A stretch of 64,000 bases of DNA from Bacteroidetes bacterium 24-39-8 (GCA_002256765.1 NCHJ01000001.1:17910-81909); one strand, 5' to 3'. Counted from the stretch's first letter, positions 17,097 to 26,553 are shown. Notes: generated from the sequence alone by a model not told the origin. Numbers and translations: made by a program.

Positions 17097-17975
17097 ATGA
17101 AAGTAGCCATCTACAGCCGCGGTTTGGATTTTGAGCAGGAGAATCCCATTCAATTATTGTTAGAAGAATTGATGCGGCATGAAACCAGCATATTGATCTT
17201 CCACCAATTATTGGAGCAATTTAGTTTTACTGGTCCCATTCAAGATAAACTCAAGCCTTTTTATAATTCAGATGACCTGAGTAATGATATTGATATTTTG
17301 ATTAGCCTGGGCGGCGATGGCACCATGTTAGACGCCGTTACCTTGGTTAAACAAAAGAATATTCCCATACTAGGTATCAATTTTGGCCGATTGGGATTTT
17401 TGGCTAGCATCAGTAGGAATGAACTGTCATTGGCAGTAGACGCGTTGATTAATAGGACTTTCCTGATTGAGAAAAGAACCCTGATTCACTTGGATTCAAA
17501 TGAAGGTCTGTTTGGAGATATTCCCTTTGCCCTAAATGAATTTGCCATACACAAAAGGGATATTTCTCCCATGGTAAAGATTCATACTTATTTGAACGGA
17601 GAATTCCTGAACACCTACTGGGCCGATGGTTTGATAGTTTCTACCCCAACGGGTTCAACGGGTTATAATATGAGTTGTAATGGACCCATTGTTTTCCCTG
17701 AGTCTAGCAGTTTTGTGATAACACCAGTGGCGCCACACAACCTAAACGTGCGTTCCATCGTAGTACCTGATTCCAATGTGATTTCATTTGAAGTAGAAGG
17801 CCGTGCCGATCAGTTTATTTGTGCTTTGGATGCCAGAAGAGAGATTGTGAACAAGACCATTCAATTGGCGGTAAGAAAAGAGAATTTTTACGTGAATTTG
17901 GCCCGATTAAATGAAAATAATTTCCTTTCTACCCTCCGAACCAAACTTACTTGGGGGTTAGATAAAAGAAATTAA
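17097..17975 (+). CDS. nadK: NAD kinase
   Basis: Phosphorylates NAD to NADP. 292 residues, normal for the family. The signature GGDGTML is at 72-78, followed by ILGINFGRLGFLA, NEFAIHK and the second conserved turn PTGSTGYNMSCNGPIV. It lies 27 bp after the POTRA barrel gene and 55 bp before the DUF6089 gene. Confidence 0.96.
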   Translation: MKVAIYSRGLDFEQENPIQLLLEELMRHETSILIFHQLLEQFSFTGPIQDKLKPFYNSDDLSNDIDILISLGGDGTMLDAVTLVKQKNIPILGINFGRLGFLASISRNELSLAVDALINRTFLIEKRTLIHLDSNEGLFGDIPFALNEFAIHKRDISPMVKIHTYLNGEFLNTYWADGLIVSTPTGSTGYNMSCNGPIVFPESSSFVITPVAPHNLNVRSIVVPDSNVISFEVEGRADQFICALDARREIVNKTIQLAVRKENFYVNLARLNENNFLSTLRTKLTWGLDKRN

Positions 17976-18030
17976 CTTTTACGTTCAAAAAAATTGGTGC
18001 TATTTTACAATAACCAGATCCAATAGTCAC

Positions 18031-18882
18031 ATGCGTAACAGAATTGCAGTTGTTGTTTTACTGTTTTTATCTTTCTTGACTGCAAAATCGCAGAGCATGG
18101 AAAGCTATGTGCACCAAGGTGAAATTGGCTTTGGTGTTGGTCTAGGCCATTATTTTGGGGACCTGAACACCAATATGCAGATCAATAGACCCAAATTCTC
18201 GGGTAGTTTGTTCTTTAGAAAACAGTTTAACAATTACATTGGGGTAAGGGTTACAGGGGGTTATGCCTTTTTGGGTTATTCCGATACTTATAGCAGTAAC
18301 CCTACAGAAAAACAGCGCAACCTGAGCTTTAATAGCAATGTTTGGGAGCTCAGTGTTTCTGGCGATTTCAACTTTTTCAAATTCATTCCAGGGTTTGACC
18401 AATACCGCTATACACCCTATATCAGCCTTGGTGTGGGCGTTATGTCATTTGATCCCTATGCCTATTTAAATGGGGAGAAACATTTGCTTAGACCATTGGG
18501 TACAGAGGGCCAAGGCAGTAGTTTATATCCAGACCGTTTGCCCTATAATCCCATTGCCATCACCATTCCTTTTGGAGTTGGTGTCAAATATGCACTTTCA
18601 GATAGGATGAATATTTTTGGAGAAGCGGTTTACCATTTTACCAGAACCGATTATTTAGACGATGTAAGTACTACTTATGCCCCAGATGCTTTTCCAGCCC
18701 TACCAGATGGATCACCTTCTACCGCTTTTTTACTCCAAGACAGGAGTTATGAGACTGGAACTTCAATTGGAACCAAGGGTAGGCAAAGGGGTAATAGTCT
18801 TCAAAAAGACGCTTATTTGACCCTTCAAGTGGGTCTTTCCTTTAATCTTCAGAGCTATCGTTGCCCTAAACCAAGCAATTAA
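18031..18882 (+). CDS. DUF6089 family outer-membrane beta-barrel protein
   Basis: 283 residues with a signal peptide (about 1-22, hydrophobic VVVLLFLSFLTAKSQS) and a small barrel of the OmpA/OprF-like type: GEIGFGVGLGHYFGDLN, VRVTGGYAFLGY, YTPYISLGVGVMSFDPYAYL and VGVKYALSDRMNIFGEAVYHF. Proteins of this kind sit between nadK and uppS in many Bacteroidota. The function is unknown; a structural or assembly-linked role fits the neighbourhood. Confidence 0.82.
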   Translation: MRNRIAVVVLLFLSFLTAKSQSMESYVHQGEIGFGVGLGHYFGDLNTNMQINRPKFSGSLFFRKQFNNYIGVRVTGGYAFLGYSDTYSSNPTEKQRNLSFNSNVWELSVSGDFNFFKFIPGFDQYRYTPYISLGVGVMSFDPYAYLNGEKHLLRPLGTEGQGSSLYPDRLPYNPIAITIPFGVGVKYALSDRMNIFGEAVYHFTRTDYLDDVSTTYAPDAFPALPDGSPSTAFLLQDRSYETGTSIGTKGRQRGNSLQKDAYLTLQVGLSFNLQSYRCPKPSN

Positions 18883-18959
18883 GCAGTTAAAATCTTGCTT
18901 AATCAGGGTATTGTCCCCTTTTTTCTGCAATTAAATCCTGTCAACACAAGCCTTTTTGT

Positions 18960-18967
18960 TAATTTTG
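18960..18967 (+). promoter_or_regulatory. Putative -7 promoter box of uppS
   Basis: TAATTTTG followed by C matches TAnnTTTG. It ends 22 bp before the uppS ATG. A CTG (not TTG) lies 19 bp upstream, a weak -33 candidate. Confidence 0.4.
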
Positions 18968-18989
18968 CAGCCTAAATGAAGGGAATACC

Positions 18990-19754
18990 ATGCTGGACAA
19001 CCTCATTGCTAAAATAAAAACTGATCGCCTGCCTAGGCATATTGCCATCATTATGGATGGTAATGGACGTTGGGCAGAGGAGCAAGGCCAGGAGCGCCTC
19101 TATGGGCATTTCCATGGGGTGGAGTCTGTAAGAATTATTGTAGAAGGCTGTGCAGAATTGGGTATTGAATACCTGACTTTATATGCTTTTAGTACAGAAA
19201 ACTGGGATAGGCCCAAAAAAGAAGTAGAAGGACTAATGTCTTTGTTTGTAGACACTATTCGCAAGGAAGTGCCTGTACTAAACAAAAACAATATTCGCTT
19301 GCACGTGATTGGCGATTTGAGTTTATTGCCTCAGGATGCACATCGTGAATTGCACGAAGCATTGGATATGACTAGTCATAATACCGGTCTTAATGTGATT
19401 CTAGCCCTGAGTTATAGCAGCCGTTGGGAACTGGTTAATGCTGTAAAACAAATTGGCCTAGACGTTGAAGCAGGAAAGATTCATGCAGAAGGGATTAATC
19501 AAGAAGTATTGGAGCAATACCTTGCTACCAGTGAGTTTCCTGACCCTGAACTGATGATTAGAACCAGTGGAGAATACCGCATTAGTAATTTTTTATTATA
19601 CCAATTGGCTTATGCGGAACTCTATTTTACCAATACTCGTTGGCCCGATTTCAGGAAAGAAAACCTGGTAGAAGCCATACTGGATTTCCAAGGTAGGAAA
19701 CGCCGTTTTGGGAAGACAGATAAACAGATTGAGGAGGAAGCCCAATTGGTCTGA
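18990..19754 (+). CDS. uppS: Isoprenyl transferase (undecaprenyl diphosphate synthase type)
   Basis: cis-Prenyltransferase that makes the C55 lipid carrier for peptidoglycan and O-glycans from farnesyl diphosphate and IPP. 254 residues. Catalytic Asp23 lies in IMDGNGRW (21-28); the IPP-binding block is DPELMIRTSGEYRISNFLL, followed by YAELYFTNTRWPDF. Its own -7 promoter box lies just upstream, and bamA follows after an 89-150-bp gap depending on its start. Confidence 0.95.
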   Translation: MLDNLIAKIKTDRLPRHIAIIMDGNGRWAEEQGQERLYGHFHGVESVRIIVEGCAELGIEYLTLYAFSTENWDRPKKEVEGLMSLFVDTIRKEVPVLNKNNIRLHVIGDLSLLPQDAHRELHEALDMTSHNTGLNVILALSYSSRWELVNAVKQIGLDVEAGKIHAEGINQEVLEQYLATSEFPDPELMIRTSGEYRISNFLLYQLAYAELYFTNTRWPDFRKENLVEAILDFQGRKRRFGKTDKQIEEEAQLV

Positions 19755-19905
19755 AACACTTTATATTCAAAACAGTTGGCTAATAAAGGGGGTTTTAACA
19801 AACACTTTTAATTATTCCCGTTAATTTGCCCAACTTAAAACCTTGAAAAACGCTGAAAGCAGCATGGAACCTGTTTTCAGACTGGAATATCACAAAAAGA
19901 ACCGG

Positions 19906-22653
19906 ATGCAGAAATTGTACAAATATTTAGTGTTGGCTTTCCTTGTTTTGTTGTTGGGTAATAAGGCCCAGTCTCAATCATCCACAGGTTCAACAGATAC
20001 TACCATTACTTCTATTGAAGCAGATTTGGTAAATATCTTCCAACAAAAAGCACCCAAGAATTACAAAGTGGCTGGCGTGAAAGTGGTGGGTAACCGTTTC
20101 TTTGACGAGAACTTGCTTATTTCTATTGCCAATATCAACGTGGGTGATGACATTAAAATTCCTGGTGGAGATAATTTTGCCAAAGCCATTACCAAACTTT
20201 GGAGTCAAAACTATTTCAGCAATATTGAAATCTATTTGACCAAATTAGAAGGGAAAAATATTTGGGTAGAAATTGAAGTAACAGAAAGACCTAGGTTGTC
20301 TAAATTTTATTTTAGAAATACCCGCAAGACGGAGAGTGAAGACCTCTCTGGTAAAACAGGATTAGTGCCTAACCGTGTGGTAACTGAGAACATGAAGATT
20401 ACAGCGGTAGAAGCCATTAAAAAATATTACGCTGAAAAAGGTTTCCAAGACGCCAAAGTAGAGATTCAAGAAACCAAGGATTCTAGTATAAACAATACCT
20501 TGACTTTGAATTTTATTGTTGACAAGGGTATTAAAGTGCATATCAACAATATCAATTTTGGAGGCAATGCCAATGTAGAGGAAAGCAAGCTGAAAAAGCA
20601 ATTAAAAGATACGCATGAGCAATCAAGATTTACCCTGTTTCCAACCTATGATAAGGGCATGATTGTAGAAGCCAAGCACTATACTTTTGACGACTATTTA
20701 AAAGAAAAGGGCTACCTCACTTATAGCCGTACCAAAAAAGTATTGGATCCTTATGTTCGAATTAAGTTCTCTTCTGCCAAATTCAATCAAAATAAATTTG
20801 AATCAGATTTAGACAATATCCTGAATTACTATAATAGCTTGGGCTATCGCGATGCGGTAATCTTGCAAGACACCGTATATCATACCAAGAAAGGTGATTT
20901 GAATGTAGACATCAAATTACAAGAAGGTAGAAAATACTATTTTGGAAATATCACTTGGAGGGGTAATACCAAATTCAGTGATTCTGTTTTAACTTCTATT
21001 ATGGGTATCCGCAAGGGCGATACTTATAACATGGAGATCTTAGATAAAAAATTGGGTAAGAACGCATCGCCCGAAGGGGGAGATATTAGCGGTCTGTACC
21101 AAGATGATGGTTACTTGTTCTTCCGTACAGATCCTGTAGAAACGGCGGTATACAATGATACCATTGACTTTGAAATTAGAATTGTAGAAGGTCCTCAAGC
21201 TACTATCAAGAATATTCGTATTGCCGGAAATGACCGTACCAAAGAGTATGTCATTAGAAGGGAATTGAGAACCATTCCTGGTGAGAAATTTAGCAGAACT
21301 GACTTGGTGCGTTCTAATCGTGAGATTGCGCAGTTGAACTATTTTAACCAAGAGAAAATTAATATTCAACCCATTCCCAATCCAGAAGACGGAACGGTAG
21401 ATATTAACTATACCGTAGAAGAAAAATCCAGCGACCAGTTGGAGTTGAGTGCCGGTTGGGGTGGTGTGATTGGTTTAACAGGTACACTAGGTGTGTCTTT
21501 TAATAACTTCTCTATCCGTAATATTTGGAAAAAGTCTGCTTGGGATCCATTACCCATGGGAGATGGTCAAAAACTAAGTTTGCGTATTCAAAGTAATGGT
21601 AAGGCCTTCCGTTCTTATAACTTCTCTTTTACCGAGCCTTGGTTTGGTGGTAAGAAAAGAAATGCCCTATCCTTTAGTATTTATAATACCAAGTATGGAC
21701 AAACTTATAACCCCATTACTGGTCAGTATGACCCCAACTATTCTAACCAAAGTTCTATTACTACCACTGGCGTAACCGTGGCTTTGGCTAAGCAGTTGAA
21801 ATGGCCTGATGACTATTTCTCTTTAACTACTGCTGTTAGCTTTACGCGATATAATTTAAACAACTATGCCATTGACCCAGTAAACCTACCCGGTTTTGAC
21901 AACGGTTATGCGCATAACGTGAACATGAAATTGACTTTACAGCGTTCATCTGTTGACCAGCCGCTATTCCCTAGAAGTGGTTCTAACTTCTTGGCCAGTG
22001 TGCAGTTTACGCCACCTTATACCATGATTAGTGATAAAATTGCTAATTCAACCAATCCTTATGAGTGGATTGAATACCATAAATGGCGTTTCAACGGGGA
22101 ATGGTTTATTCCTTTGGGTAAGCCAGGTGGTGCTGAGAAAAACAAGCAGTTTGTAATTAGGACTTCTGTAAAATTGGGATTCTTGGGCAGGTATAACCAA
22201 GACTTACAAGTATCTCCTTTTGAAAGATTCCAAGTGGGTGATGCCGGTTTGAGTAACCAGTTTGCGCTCTTGGGTTATGATATCATTGCTCACCGCGGAT
22301 ATCCTGTGTATAGCAGTTCTAATCCTAAGATTAACCCTGACCAACAAAGTACCCGTCAGTACTTTACCATATTCAATAAATACACCATGGAGTTGCGCTA
22401 TCCATTGAGTTTAAACCCAAGTAGTACTATCTACGCTTTGGGCTTTTTTGAAGCGGCCAATGGTTGGTATTCTATGAAAGATTACAATCCTTTCCAGCTT
22501 AGAAGGTCCGTTGGTATTGGTATGCGCTTCTTTTTGCCCATGTTCGGTCTGCTTGGATTTGATTATGGCATAGGATTGGATAGGTTTACACCAAACAACG
22601 CGTTGAAAGATGCAGCAAGATTTACTTTCATGCTGGGCTTTGAACCGGAATAA
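19906..22653 (+). CDS. bamA: Outer membrane protein assembly factor BamA
   Basis: Central BAM subunit that folds beta-barrel proteins into the outer membrane. From the ATG at 19906 the protein is 915 residues with a clear signal peptide (YLVLAFLVLLLGNKAQSQ). Five POTRA-like units follow to about residue 500 (for example VAGVKVVGNRFFDENLL and IKNIRIAGNDRTKEYVIRREL), then the 16-strand barrel with VEEKSSDQLELSAGWGG, FTEPWFGGKKRN and QVGDAGLSNQFALLGYD, ending in GFEPE. The frame is open to a TTG at 19843 and has another ATG at 19864; 19906 was preferred for the signal peptide. Two Skp-like genes follow directly. Confidence 0.95.
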   Translation: MQKLYKYLVLAFLVLLLGNKAQSQSSTGSTDTTITSIEADLVNIFQQKAPKNYKVAGVKVVGNRFFDENLLISIANINVGDDIKIPGGDNFAKAITKLWSQNYFSNIEIYLTKLEGKNIWVEIEVTERPRLSKFYFRNTRKTESEDLSGKTGLVPNRVVTENMKITAVEAIKKYYAEKGFQDAKVEIQETKDSSINNTLTLNFIVDKGIKVHINNINFGGNANVEESKLKKQLKDTHEQSRFTLFPTYDKGMIVEAKHYTFDDYLKEKGYLTYSRTKKVLDPYVRIKFSSAKFNQNKFESDLDNILNYYNSLGYRDAVILQDTVYHTKKGDLNVDIKLQEGRKYYFGNITWRGNTKFSDSVLTSIMGIRKGDTYNMEILDKKLGKNASPEGGDISGLYQDDGYLFFRTDPVETAVYNDTIDFEIRIVEGPQATIKNIRIAGNDRTKEYVIRRELRTIPGEKFSRTDLVRSNREIAQLNYFNQEKINIQPIPNPEDGTVDINYTVEEKSSDQLELSAGWGGVIGLTGTLGVSFNNFSIRNIWKKSAWDPLPMGDGQKLSLRIQSNGKAFRSYNFSFTEPWFGGKKRNALSFSIYNTKYGQTYNPITGQYDPNYSNQSSITTTGVTVALAKQLKWPDDYFSLTTAVSFTRYNLNNYAIDPVNLPGFDNGYAHNVNMKLTLQRSSVDQPLFPRSGSNFLASVQFTPPYTMISDKIANSTNPYEWIEYHKWRFNGEWFIPLGKPGGAEKNKQFVIRTSVKLGFLGRYNQDLQVSPFERFQVGDAGLSNQFALLGYDIIAHRGYPVYSSSNPKINPDQQSTRQYFTIFNKYTMELRYPLSLNPSSTIYALGFFEAANGWYSMKDYNPFQLRRSVGIGMRFFLPMFGLLGFDYGIGLDRFTPNNALKDAARFTFMLGFEPE

Positions 22654-22671
22654 ACCTAAAAACCAAGTATC

Positions 22672-23190
22672 ATGAAAAAATTAGTACTCTCTTTGGTTAT
22701 GATTCTCTGCTTGGCAGGGGCTTCTCAAGCACAGCAACGCTATGCAGTGATTGACACTAAGTATATCCTGGACAAGGTTCCAGAGTATAAAGACGCTGAC
22801 AAGAAATTGGCGGCAGTGAGCCAACAATGGCAAAAGGAAATTGATGACCGTCAGGCAGTCTTAGACAAAATGTATAAGAATTATGAGGCCGAGCAGTTTA
22901 TGTTAACGGACGAACTCAAGAAAAAAAGGGAAGACGAGCTTTTTGTCAGGGAAAAAGAGGTAAGGGAATTACAAAAAAAGCGTTTTGGCTATGAGGGAGA
23001 CCTATTCAAAGAACGCCAAAGACTGGTAAAACCCATTCAAGACAAGATTTACAATGCCATTCAGAAACTAGCTACCGCCAGAAACTATGATTTTGTACTA
23101 GATAAAAGTGAAGGAATTACCGTTATATTTGCCGACCCAAAGCTGGACAAGAGCGATGACGTTCTGAAAGAATTGGGCATAAAATTTTAA
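22672..23190 (+). CDS. OmpH/Skp family periplasmic chaperone (first copy)
   Basis: 172 residues with a signal peptide (cleaved after ASQAQ) and a long charged coiled coil at about 40-125, the tentacle part of Skp, which keeps unfolded outer-membrane proteins soluble for BamA. RYAVIDTKYILDKVPEY is the family start. It lies 18 bp after bamA and 27 bp before a second copy. Confidence 0.9.
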   Translation: MKKLVLSLVMILCLAGASQAQQRYAVIDTKYILDKVPEYKDADKKLAAVSQQWQKEIDDRQAVLDKMYKNYEAEQFMLTDELKKKREDELFVREKEVRELQKKRFGYEGDLFKERQRLVKPIQDKIYNAIQKLATARNYDFVLDKSEGITVIFADPKLDKSDDVLKELGIKF

Positions 23191-23217
23191 ACAACCAACA
23201 ATTATAAATTCTCAAAG

Positions 23218-23796
23218 ATGAAGAAAGTATTATTTGTGTTTGCGGCTGTACTTGGAAGCCTTATGTTCAGCAGCAACACCAATGCACAAACCAAAATAGG
23301 CACTTTTGACGAAGAAAGCGTTTTGGGTTTGATGCCAGATATTGACAAGGTTACCACTGCTTTGCAGAGCTACGCTAAGGATTCATTACAAGTTGACTAT
23401 GAATACAAAGTGGTTGAATTTCAACGCAGAGATAGCATTTTCAAGAAAGACAGTGCTACCATGCCAGCTAGGGCTCGTGAACAAGCCTTAAAAGAAATTA
23501 ACCAATTAAAATACCAATTGGTGAATTGGCAGCAGTTTCAACAACAAGCAGTTCAACAAAAACAAGAAGAACTGTTGGTTCCTTACAAGCAAAAAATCTA
23601 TGCTTCATTGGAAAAAATTATCCGTGAGCAGAAATACACGCATATCTTCCGTAGCGATGCTTTGTTAAAGTCTCCTATTGGCGATAACCTTTCTATTAAA
23701 GTAGCGTTAGACTTAAAACTAACCTTACCTAAAGAAGTCTTAGACGAGTTAAAAGCTCAAGGTGCTCCAGTACCAGCAGCTCCTGTTAAGAAGTAA
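23218..23796 (+). CDS. OmpH/Skp family periplasmic chaperone (second copy)
   Basis: 192 residues with a signal peptide (ending SSNTNAQ), the strand KIGTFDEESVLGLMP and a Gln/Lys-rich coiled coil at about 60-125. It is clearly diverged from the first copy and has an extra Ala/Pro tail. Paired skp genes after bamA are common in Bacteroidota and may form separate trimers. A terminator-like hairpin follows. Confidence 0.88.
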   Translation: MKKVLFVFAAVLGSLMFSSNTNAQTKIGTFDEESVLGLMPDIDKVTTALQSYAKDSLQVDYEYKVVEFQRRDSIFKKDSATMPARAREQALKEINQLKYQLVNWQQFQQQAVQQKQEELLVPYKQKIYASLEKIIREQKYTHIFRSDALLKSPIGDNLSIKVALDLKLTLPKEVLDELKAQGAPVPAAPVKK

Positions 23797-23825
23797 TTCA
23801 AGAAAACTTAGCAATTTTAATATTG

Positions 23826-23858
23826 GAACCCTGTCCTTGCGGCAGGGTTCTTATTTTT
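23826..23858 (+). terminator. Terminator after the bamA-skp-skp run
   Basis: GAACCCTG (23826-23833) pairs with CAGGGTTC (23843-23850), with inner CC/GG pairs and a TTGC loop, followed by TTATTTTT. Confidence 0.75.
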
Positions 23859-23873
23859 GGGTAAGCAAATCAA

Positions 23874-24707
23874 ATGGGTATGCAGCATAAACCAATTGGT
23901 GTATTTGACAGTGGCTATGGGGGGCTTACCGTGCTAAAGGAAATTGTAGCACAATTGCCCCAGTATGATTATCTCTATCTAGGAGATAATGCCCGTGCAC
24001 CCTATGGTCCAAGGTCTTTTGACACGGTGTATCAGTATACTTTAGAATGCGTAGAATGGTTTTTCAAACAAGGATGCGAATTGGTGATCCTAGCCTGTAA
24101 TACGGCATCGGCAAAAGCTTTGCGCAATATTCAACAAAAGGATCTGCCAGGCATTGATCCATTTAAACGCGTATTAGGTGTCATTAGACCAACAACAGAA
24201 ATCATTGGCAACTATTCAACAACCGGTCAATTAGGTATTTTAGGAACCCAGGGAACCGTAATCAGTAATAGTTATCCCATAGAGATCCAGAAATTCTTTC
24301 CATCTATGCAAGTTTTTCAAGAAGCCTGCCCCATGTGGGTGCCCTTGGTAGAGAACGGGGCAGCCAATGAACCGGGAGCTGATTATTTTGTCCAAAAACA
24401 TTTGAACCAACTTTTGTCTCAGTCTCCTAAAATTGACACCATTTTGTTGGCATGTACCCATTATCCTTTATTGCTCAACAAGATTAAAGCCTTTGCACCA
24501 GCAAGTATGACCATTGTTTCTCAGGGTGAAATTGTTGCAAAAAGTTTGGCTGATTATCTGGACAAACACTTGAGCATGGCTGAGAAATGTTCCAAAAATG
24601 GTCAGATTCGCTTTTGTACCACAGATTCGGCGGTAGATTTTGATGCACACGCTAGTCTATTTTTTGGTCAGGCAGTTATTTCACAACACGTTGATTTACA
24701 GGGGTAA
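23874..24707 (+). CDS. murI: Glutamate racemase
   Basis: Supplies D-glutamate for peptidoglycan. 277 residues. Both catalytic cysteines are present: Cys75 in ILACNTASAKAL and Cys194 in LLACTHYPLLL, with the N-terminal GVFDSGYGGLTVL and the YLGDNARAPYG loop. An alternative start two codons downstream (ATG at 23880) is equally possible. A TATTTTTG box at 23852-23859, overlapping the terminator tail, could be its promoter. Confidence 0.95.
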   Translation: MGMQHKPIGVFDSGYGGLTVLKEIVAQLPQYDYLYLGDNARAPYGPRSFDTVYQYTLECVEWFFKQGCELVILACNTASAKALRNIQQKDLPGIDPFKRVLGVIRPTTEIIGNYSTTGQLGILGTQGTVISNSYPIEIQKFFPSMQVFQEACPMWVPLVENGAANEPGADYFVQKHLNQLLSQSPKIDTILLACTHYPLLLNKIKAFAPASMTIVSQGEIVAKSLADYLDKHLSMAEKCSKNGQIRFCTTDSAVDFDAHASLFFGQAVISQHVDLQG

Positions 24708-24815
24708 TTTGGACTTTTTAGATTCATGTCTGAAGGCAAAACAGCATGATTTTTGGGCTGAAAACCGCCATATGAAAGGCTTTGCCCATTTTTTTAGGGC
24801 TTTTTTTGATATTCC

Positions 24816-24847
24816 TTTGCCAGTTTCCAACACAACCATTACCTTTG
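24816..24847 (+). promoter_or_regulatory. Bacteroidota-type promoter of rpmH
   Basis: TTTG at 24816-24819, a 20-bp spacer, then TACCTTTG at 24840-24847 match the Bacteroidota primary-sigma consensus (TTTG, about 19-21 bp, TAnnTTTG). It lies about 80 bp before the rpmH ATG. It is the best-formed promoter I found in the window. Confidence 0.65.
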
Positions 24848-24927
24848 CCGTCCTTTCACAAGCAGCAGTATGGTGACTGCAGGCATGAAACGTAACAATA
24901 TTACCGGGTTAGTAAAAAATCGATAAA

Positions 24928-25083
24928 ATGAAACGTACATTCCAACCACACAAACGTCGCAGAAAAACCGTTCACGGTTTCCGCAAACGTATGGAGTCTG
25001 CCAACGGCCGCAAAGTATTAGCTAGCCGTAGAGCGAAAGGTCGTAAGAAACTTTCTGTTTCTAGCGAAAAAGGATTAAAATAA
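24928..25083 (+). CDS. rpmH: Ribosomal protein bL34
   Basis: 51 residues beginning [19 protein letters not shown] and ending [12 protein letters not shown], an unmistakable bL34 of the 60S-like core of the 50S subunit. The gene is below a 60-residue cut-off and easily missed. It lies between a good promoter and a strong terminator, and before rnpA, the usual bacterial order. The N-terminal [13 protein letters not shown] form is typical of Bacteroidota. Confidence 0.97.
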   Translation: MKRTFQPHKRRRKTVHGFRKRMESANGRKVLASRRAKGRKKLSVSSEKGLK

Positions 25084-25110
25084 TTCCACTACTAAGTAGT
25101 AAAAATATTT

Positions 25111-25146
25111 AGCCCTGTTCCGTTCATTCGGAACGGGGCTTTTTTA
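25111..25146 (+). terminator. Strong terminator after rpmH
   Basis: AGCCCTGTTCCG pairs with CGGAACGGGGCT (12 bp, one G-T pair) around TTCATT, followed by six T. It lies between rpmH and rnpA, 10 bp before the rnpA ATG, so rnpA expression may depend on read-through or on a promoter within this region. Confidence 0.88.
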
Positions 25147-25156
25147 ATTTTGACAA

Positions 25157-25591
25157 ATGCATCAAGGGCCATTTACTTTTCCACGCAACCAAAAGCTTAA
25201 GAGCCGCAAGCTCTTAGGAAAATTGTTTGCTTCAGGTAAATCCTTGAATGCCTTTCCGCTTAAATTGATTTATCAAACCAATAGCCCTGTTAATGCTGAG
25301 ATCCTGATGGCGGGGGTAGGGGCTAGTTCTAGAAATTTTAAAAAAGCGGTTGACCGCAACCGCATCAAGCGTTTGCTGCGCGAATCTTATCGCTTACAGA
25401 AAAATATTTTGCAAGACGGGCTGCCCCAAGACCGTCAGTGGCAATTGTTTTTTATCTATACTGGCAAAGAATTGCCTGAGTCAAAATTGATTGCTGAGAA
25501 AATGCAGTTCCTAATGCAAAAACTAATAGACCAATTTGGAACTAAAACGGCATTAGATAATTCATCACCAACACCAAATGAAGGAGCATGA
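25157..25591 (+). CDS. rnpA: Ribonuclease P protein component
   Basis: Protein subunit of RNase P, which trims tRNA 5' ends. 144 residues with the central RNR-type motif [19 protein letters not shown] and an N-terminal [17 protein letters not shown]. The protein is basic, as expected. Its stop overlaps the yidD start by 4 bp (ATGA), so the two are coupled. Confidence 0.93.
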   Translation: MHQGPFTFPRNQKLKSRKLLGKLFASGKSLNAFPLKLIYQTNSPVNAEILMAGVGASSRNFKKAVDRNRIKRLLRESYRLQKNILQDGLPQDRQWQLFFIYTGKELPESKLIAEKMQFLMQKLIDQFGTKTALDNSSPTPNEGA

Positions 25592-25821
25592 AGGCGTTAT
25601 TAAAGCAATTATTGATCTTTCCCTTTATGGTATTGATTCGGTTCTACCAATGGGTTTTATCGCCCGCCATGGGCCCTAAATGCCGCTTTACACCTACCTG
25701 TTCTCAATATGCGGCAGAAGCCCTAAAAAAACATGGAATTTGGAAGGGAGGGAGGCTAGCTATTAGAAGAATCTCCAAATGTCATCCAGGTGGGCCACAC
25801 GGCTATGACCCAGTTCCTTAA
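25588..25821 (+). CDS. yidD: Membrane protein insertion efficiency factor YidD
   Basis: 77 residues. An amphipathic N-terminal helix ([19 protein letters not shown]) is followed by the signature [19 protein letters not shown] and [17 protein letters not shown]. YidD helps YidC-dependent insertion of membrane proteins. The rpmH-rnpA-yidD order is the classical one; yidC is not in the window. Confidence 0.95.
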   Translation: MKALLKQLLIFPFMVLIRFYQWVLSPAMGPKCRFTPTCSQYAAEALKKHGIWKGGRLAIRRISKCHPGGPHGYDPVP

Positions 25822-25837
25822 TGCATTGGAATATCCC

Positions 25838-25859
25838 CTTTAAAAATGATTTTTTAAAG
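25838..25859. terminator. AT-rich hairpin between convergent yidD and lipoprotein gene
   Basis: CTTTAAAAA and TTTTTAAAG form a 9-bp A-T-rich stem with a 4-base loop. It could serve as a weak two-way terminator between genes that meet here, but the stem has little GC. Confidence 0.3.
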
Positions 25860-25898
25860 CAAAGATTGAAAACTTAAATTCCTTAAAGCCTAACTCGA

Positions 25899-26513
25899 TT
25901 ATTTTTTGGCAGGTTCTGAAGCCGTAGTGGGTTTGGTCAATTCTTCTAATTTGCCAATGGTTTCTCTGATTTCACGAATGCTGTAAAAGCGATATACTTC
26001 TGGTGCTTGTCCGTCTACTTTTTCAGCAGAACGCATTTGGTGATAAGGAGTAACAATAATGGCTTCTAAATTGTCAGTAATCTTAACTACTTGGTTGGGT
26101 AGGATAAAGAAATTCTTTTCTTTTGAAACAATTTTTCCAGCTACTAATTGTTGTAAACTATCAATCTTTAGTTTCAAGTCTTCCTGTGTCAATAAGTTCT
26201 GTTGCAACTTGGGTGCTGTATAGTTTTGCAAAGCGCCAATAATGGTATCATTCTTTACGTTCAATACATACAAGCCTTTATCAGTAAGGGTTACAGAAGT
26301 TTTACCAGCTGGGGCGTCTAATTGAATGGTGGTAGTAGCATCGGTATAATTCACCACTTTTTCTTCATGACCGGTACCGTCTTTGGCACTAATAGTCTTT
26401 GCAGCTTCGTCAACTGTTGCAGGTCCCTTACTCAACACATATACGCGTTTGATACTAGAAGAACAAGAAGCTAATAAGATTAATGCAAGTAGGCTGTAAG
26501 TCAGTTGTTTCAT
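25899..26513 (-). CDS. Lipoprotein of unknown function
   Basis: 204 residues from the ATG at 26513, chosen because it opens a clean lipoprotein signal (MKQLTYSLLALILLASC). The mature part has alternating strands (VSLTDKGLYVLNVKNDTIIGALQNY) and a Lys/Glu-rich C-terminus, with no known domain recognised. The longer frame to 26591 would cross the superoxide dismutase terminator. Probably anchored in an envelope membrane facing the periplasm. Confidence 0.75.
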   Translation of the reverse strand: MKQLTYSLLALILLASCSSSIKRVYVLSKGPATVDEAAKTISAKDGTGHEEKVVNYTDATTTIQLDAPAGKTSVTLTDKGLYVLNVKNDTIIGALQNYTAPKLQQNLLTQEDLKLKIDSLQQLVAGKIVSKEKNFFILPNQVVKITDNLEAIIVTPYHQMRSAEKVDGQAPEVYRFYSIREIRETIGKLEELTKPTTASEPAKK

Positions 26514-26520
26514 GATGAAT

Positions 26521-26553
26521 TTTTTTAAAAAATAATCCCGCCGAAGCGGGATT
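26521..26553 (-). terminator. Terminator of superoxide dismutase gene
   Basis: On the minus strand AATCCCGC-TTCG-GCGGGATT is an 8-bp stem closed by a stable UUCG tetraloop, followed by ATTATTTTTT. Confidence 0.85.

Noticed and set aside
24781-24807. Terminator after murI
   Set aside because: GCCC and GGGC form only a 4-bp stem around an AT loop; the T-run is good but the stem is too weak to call.
24640-24876. 78-residue frame after murI
   Set aside because: Begins inside murI in another frame and runs through the rpmH promoter; no family resemblance.
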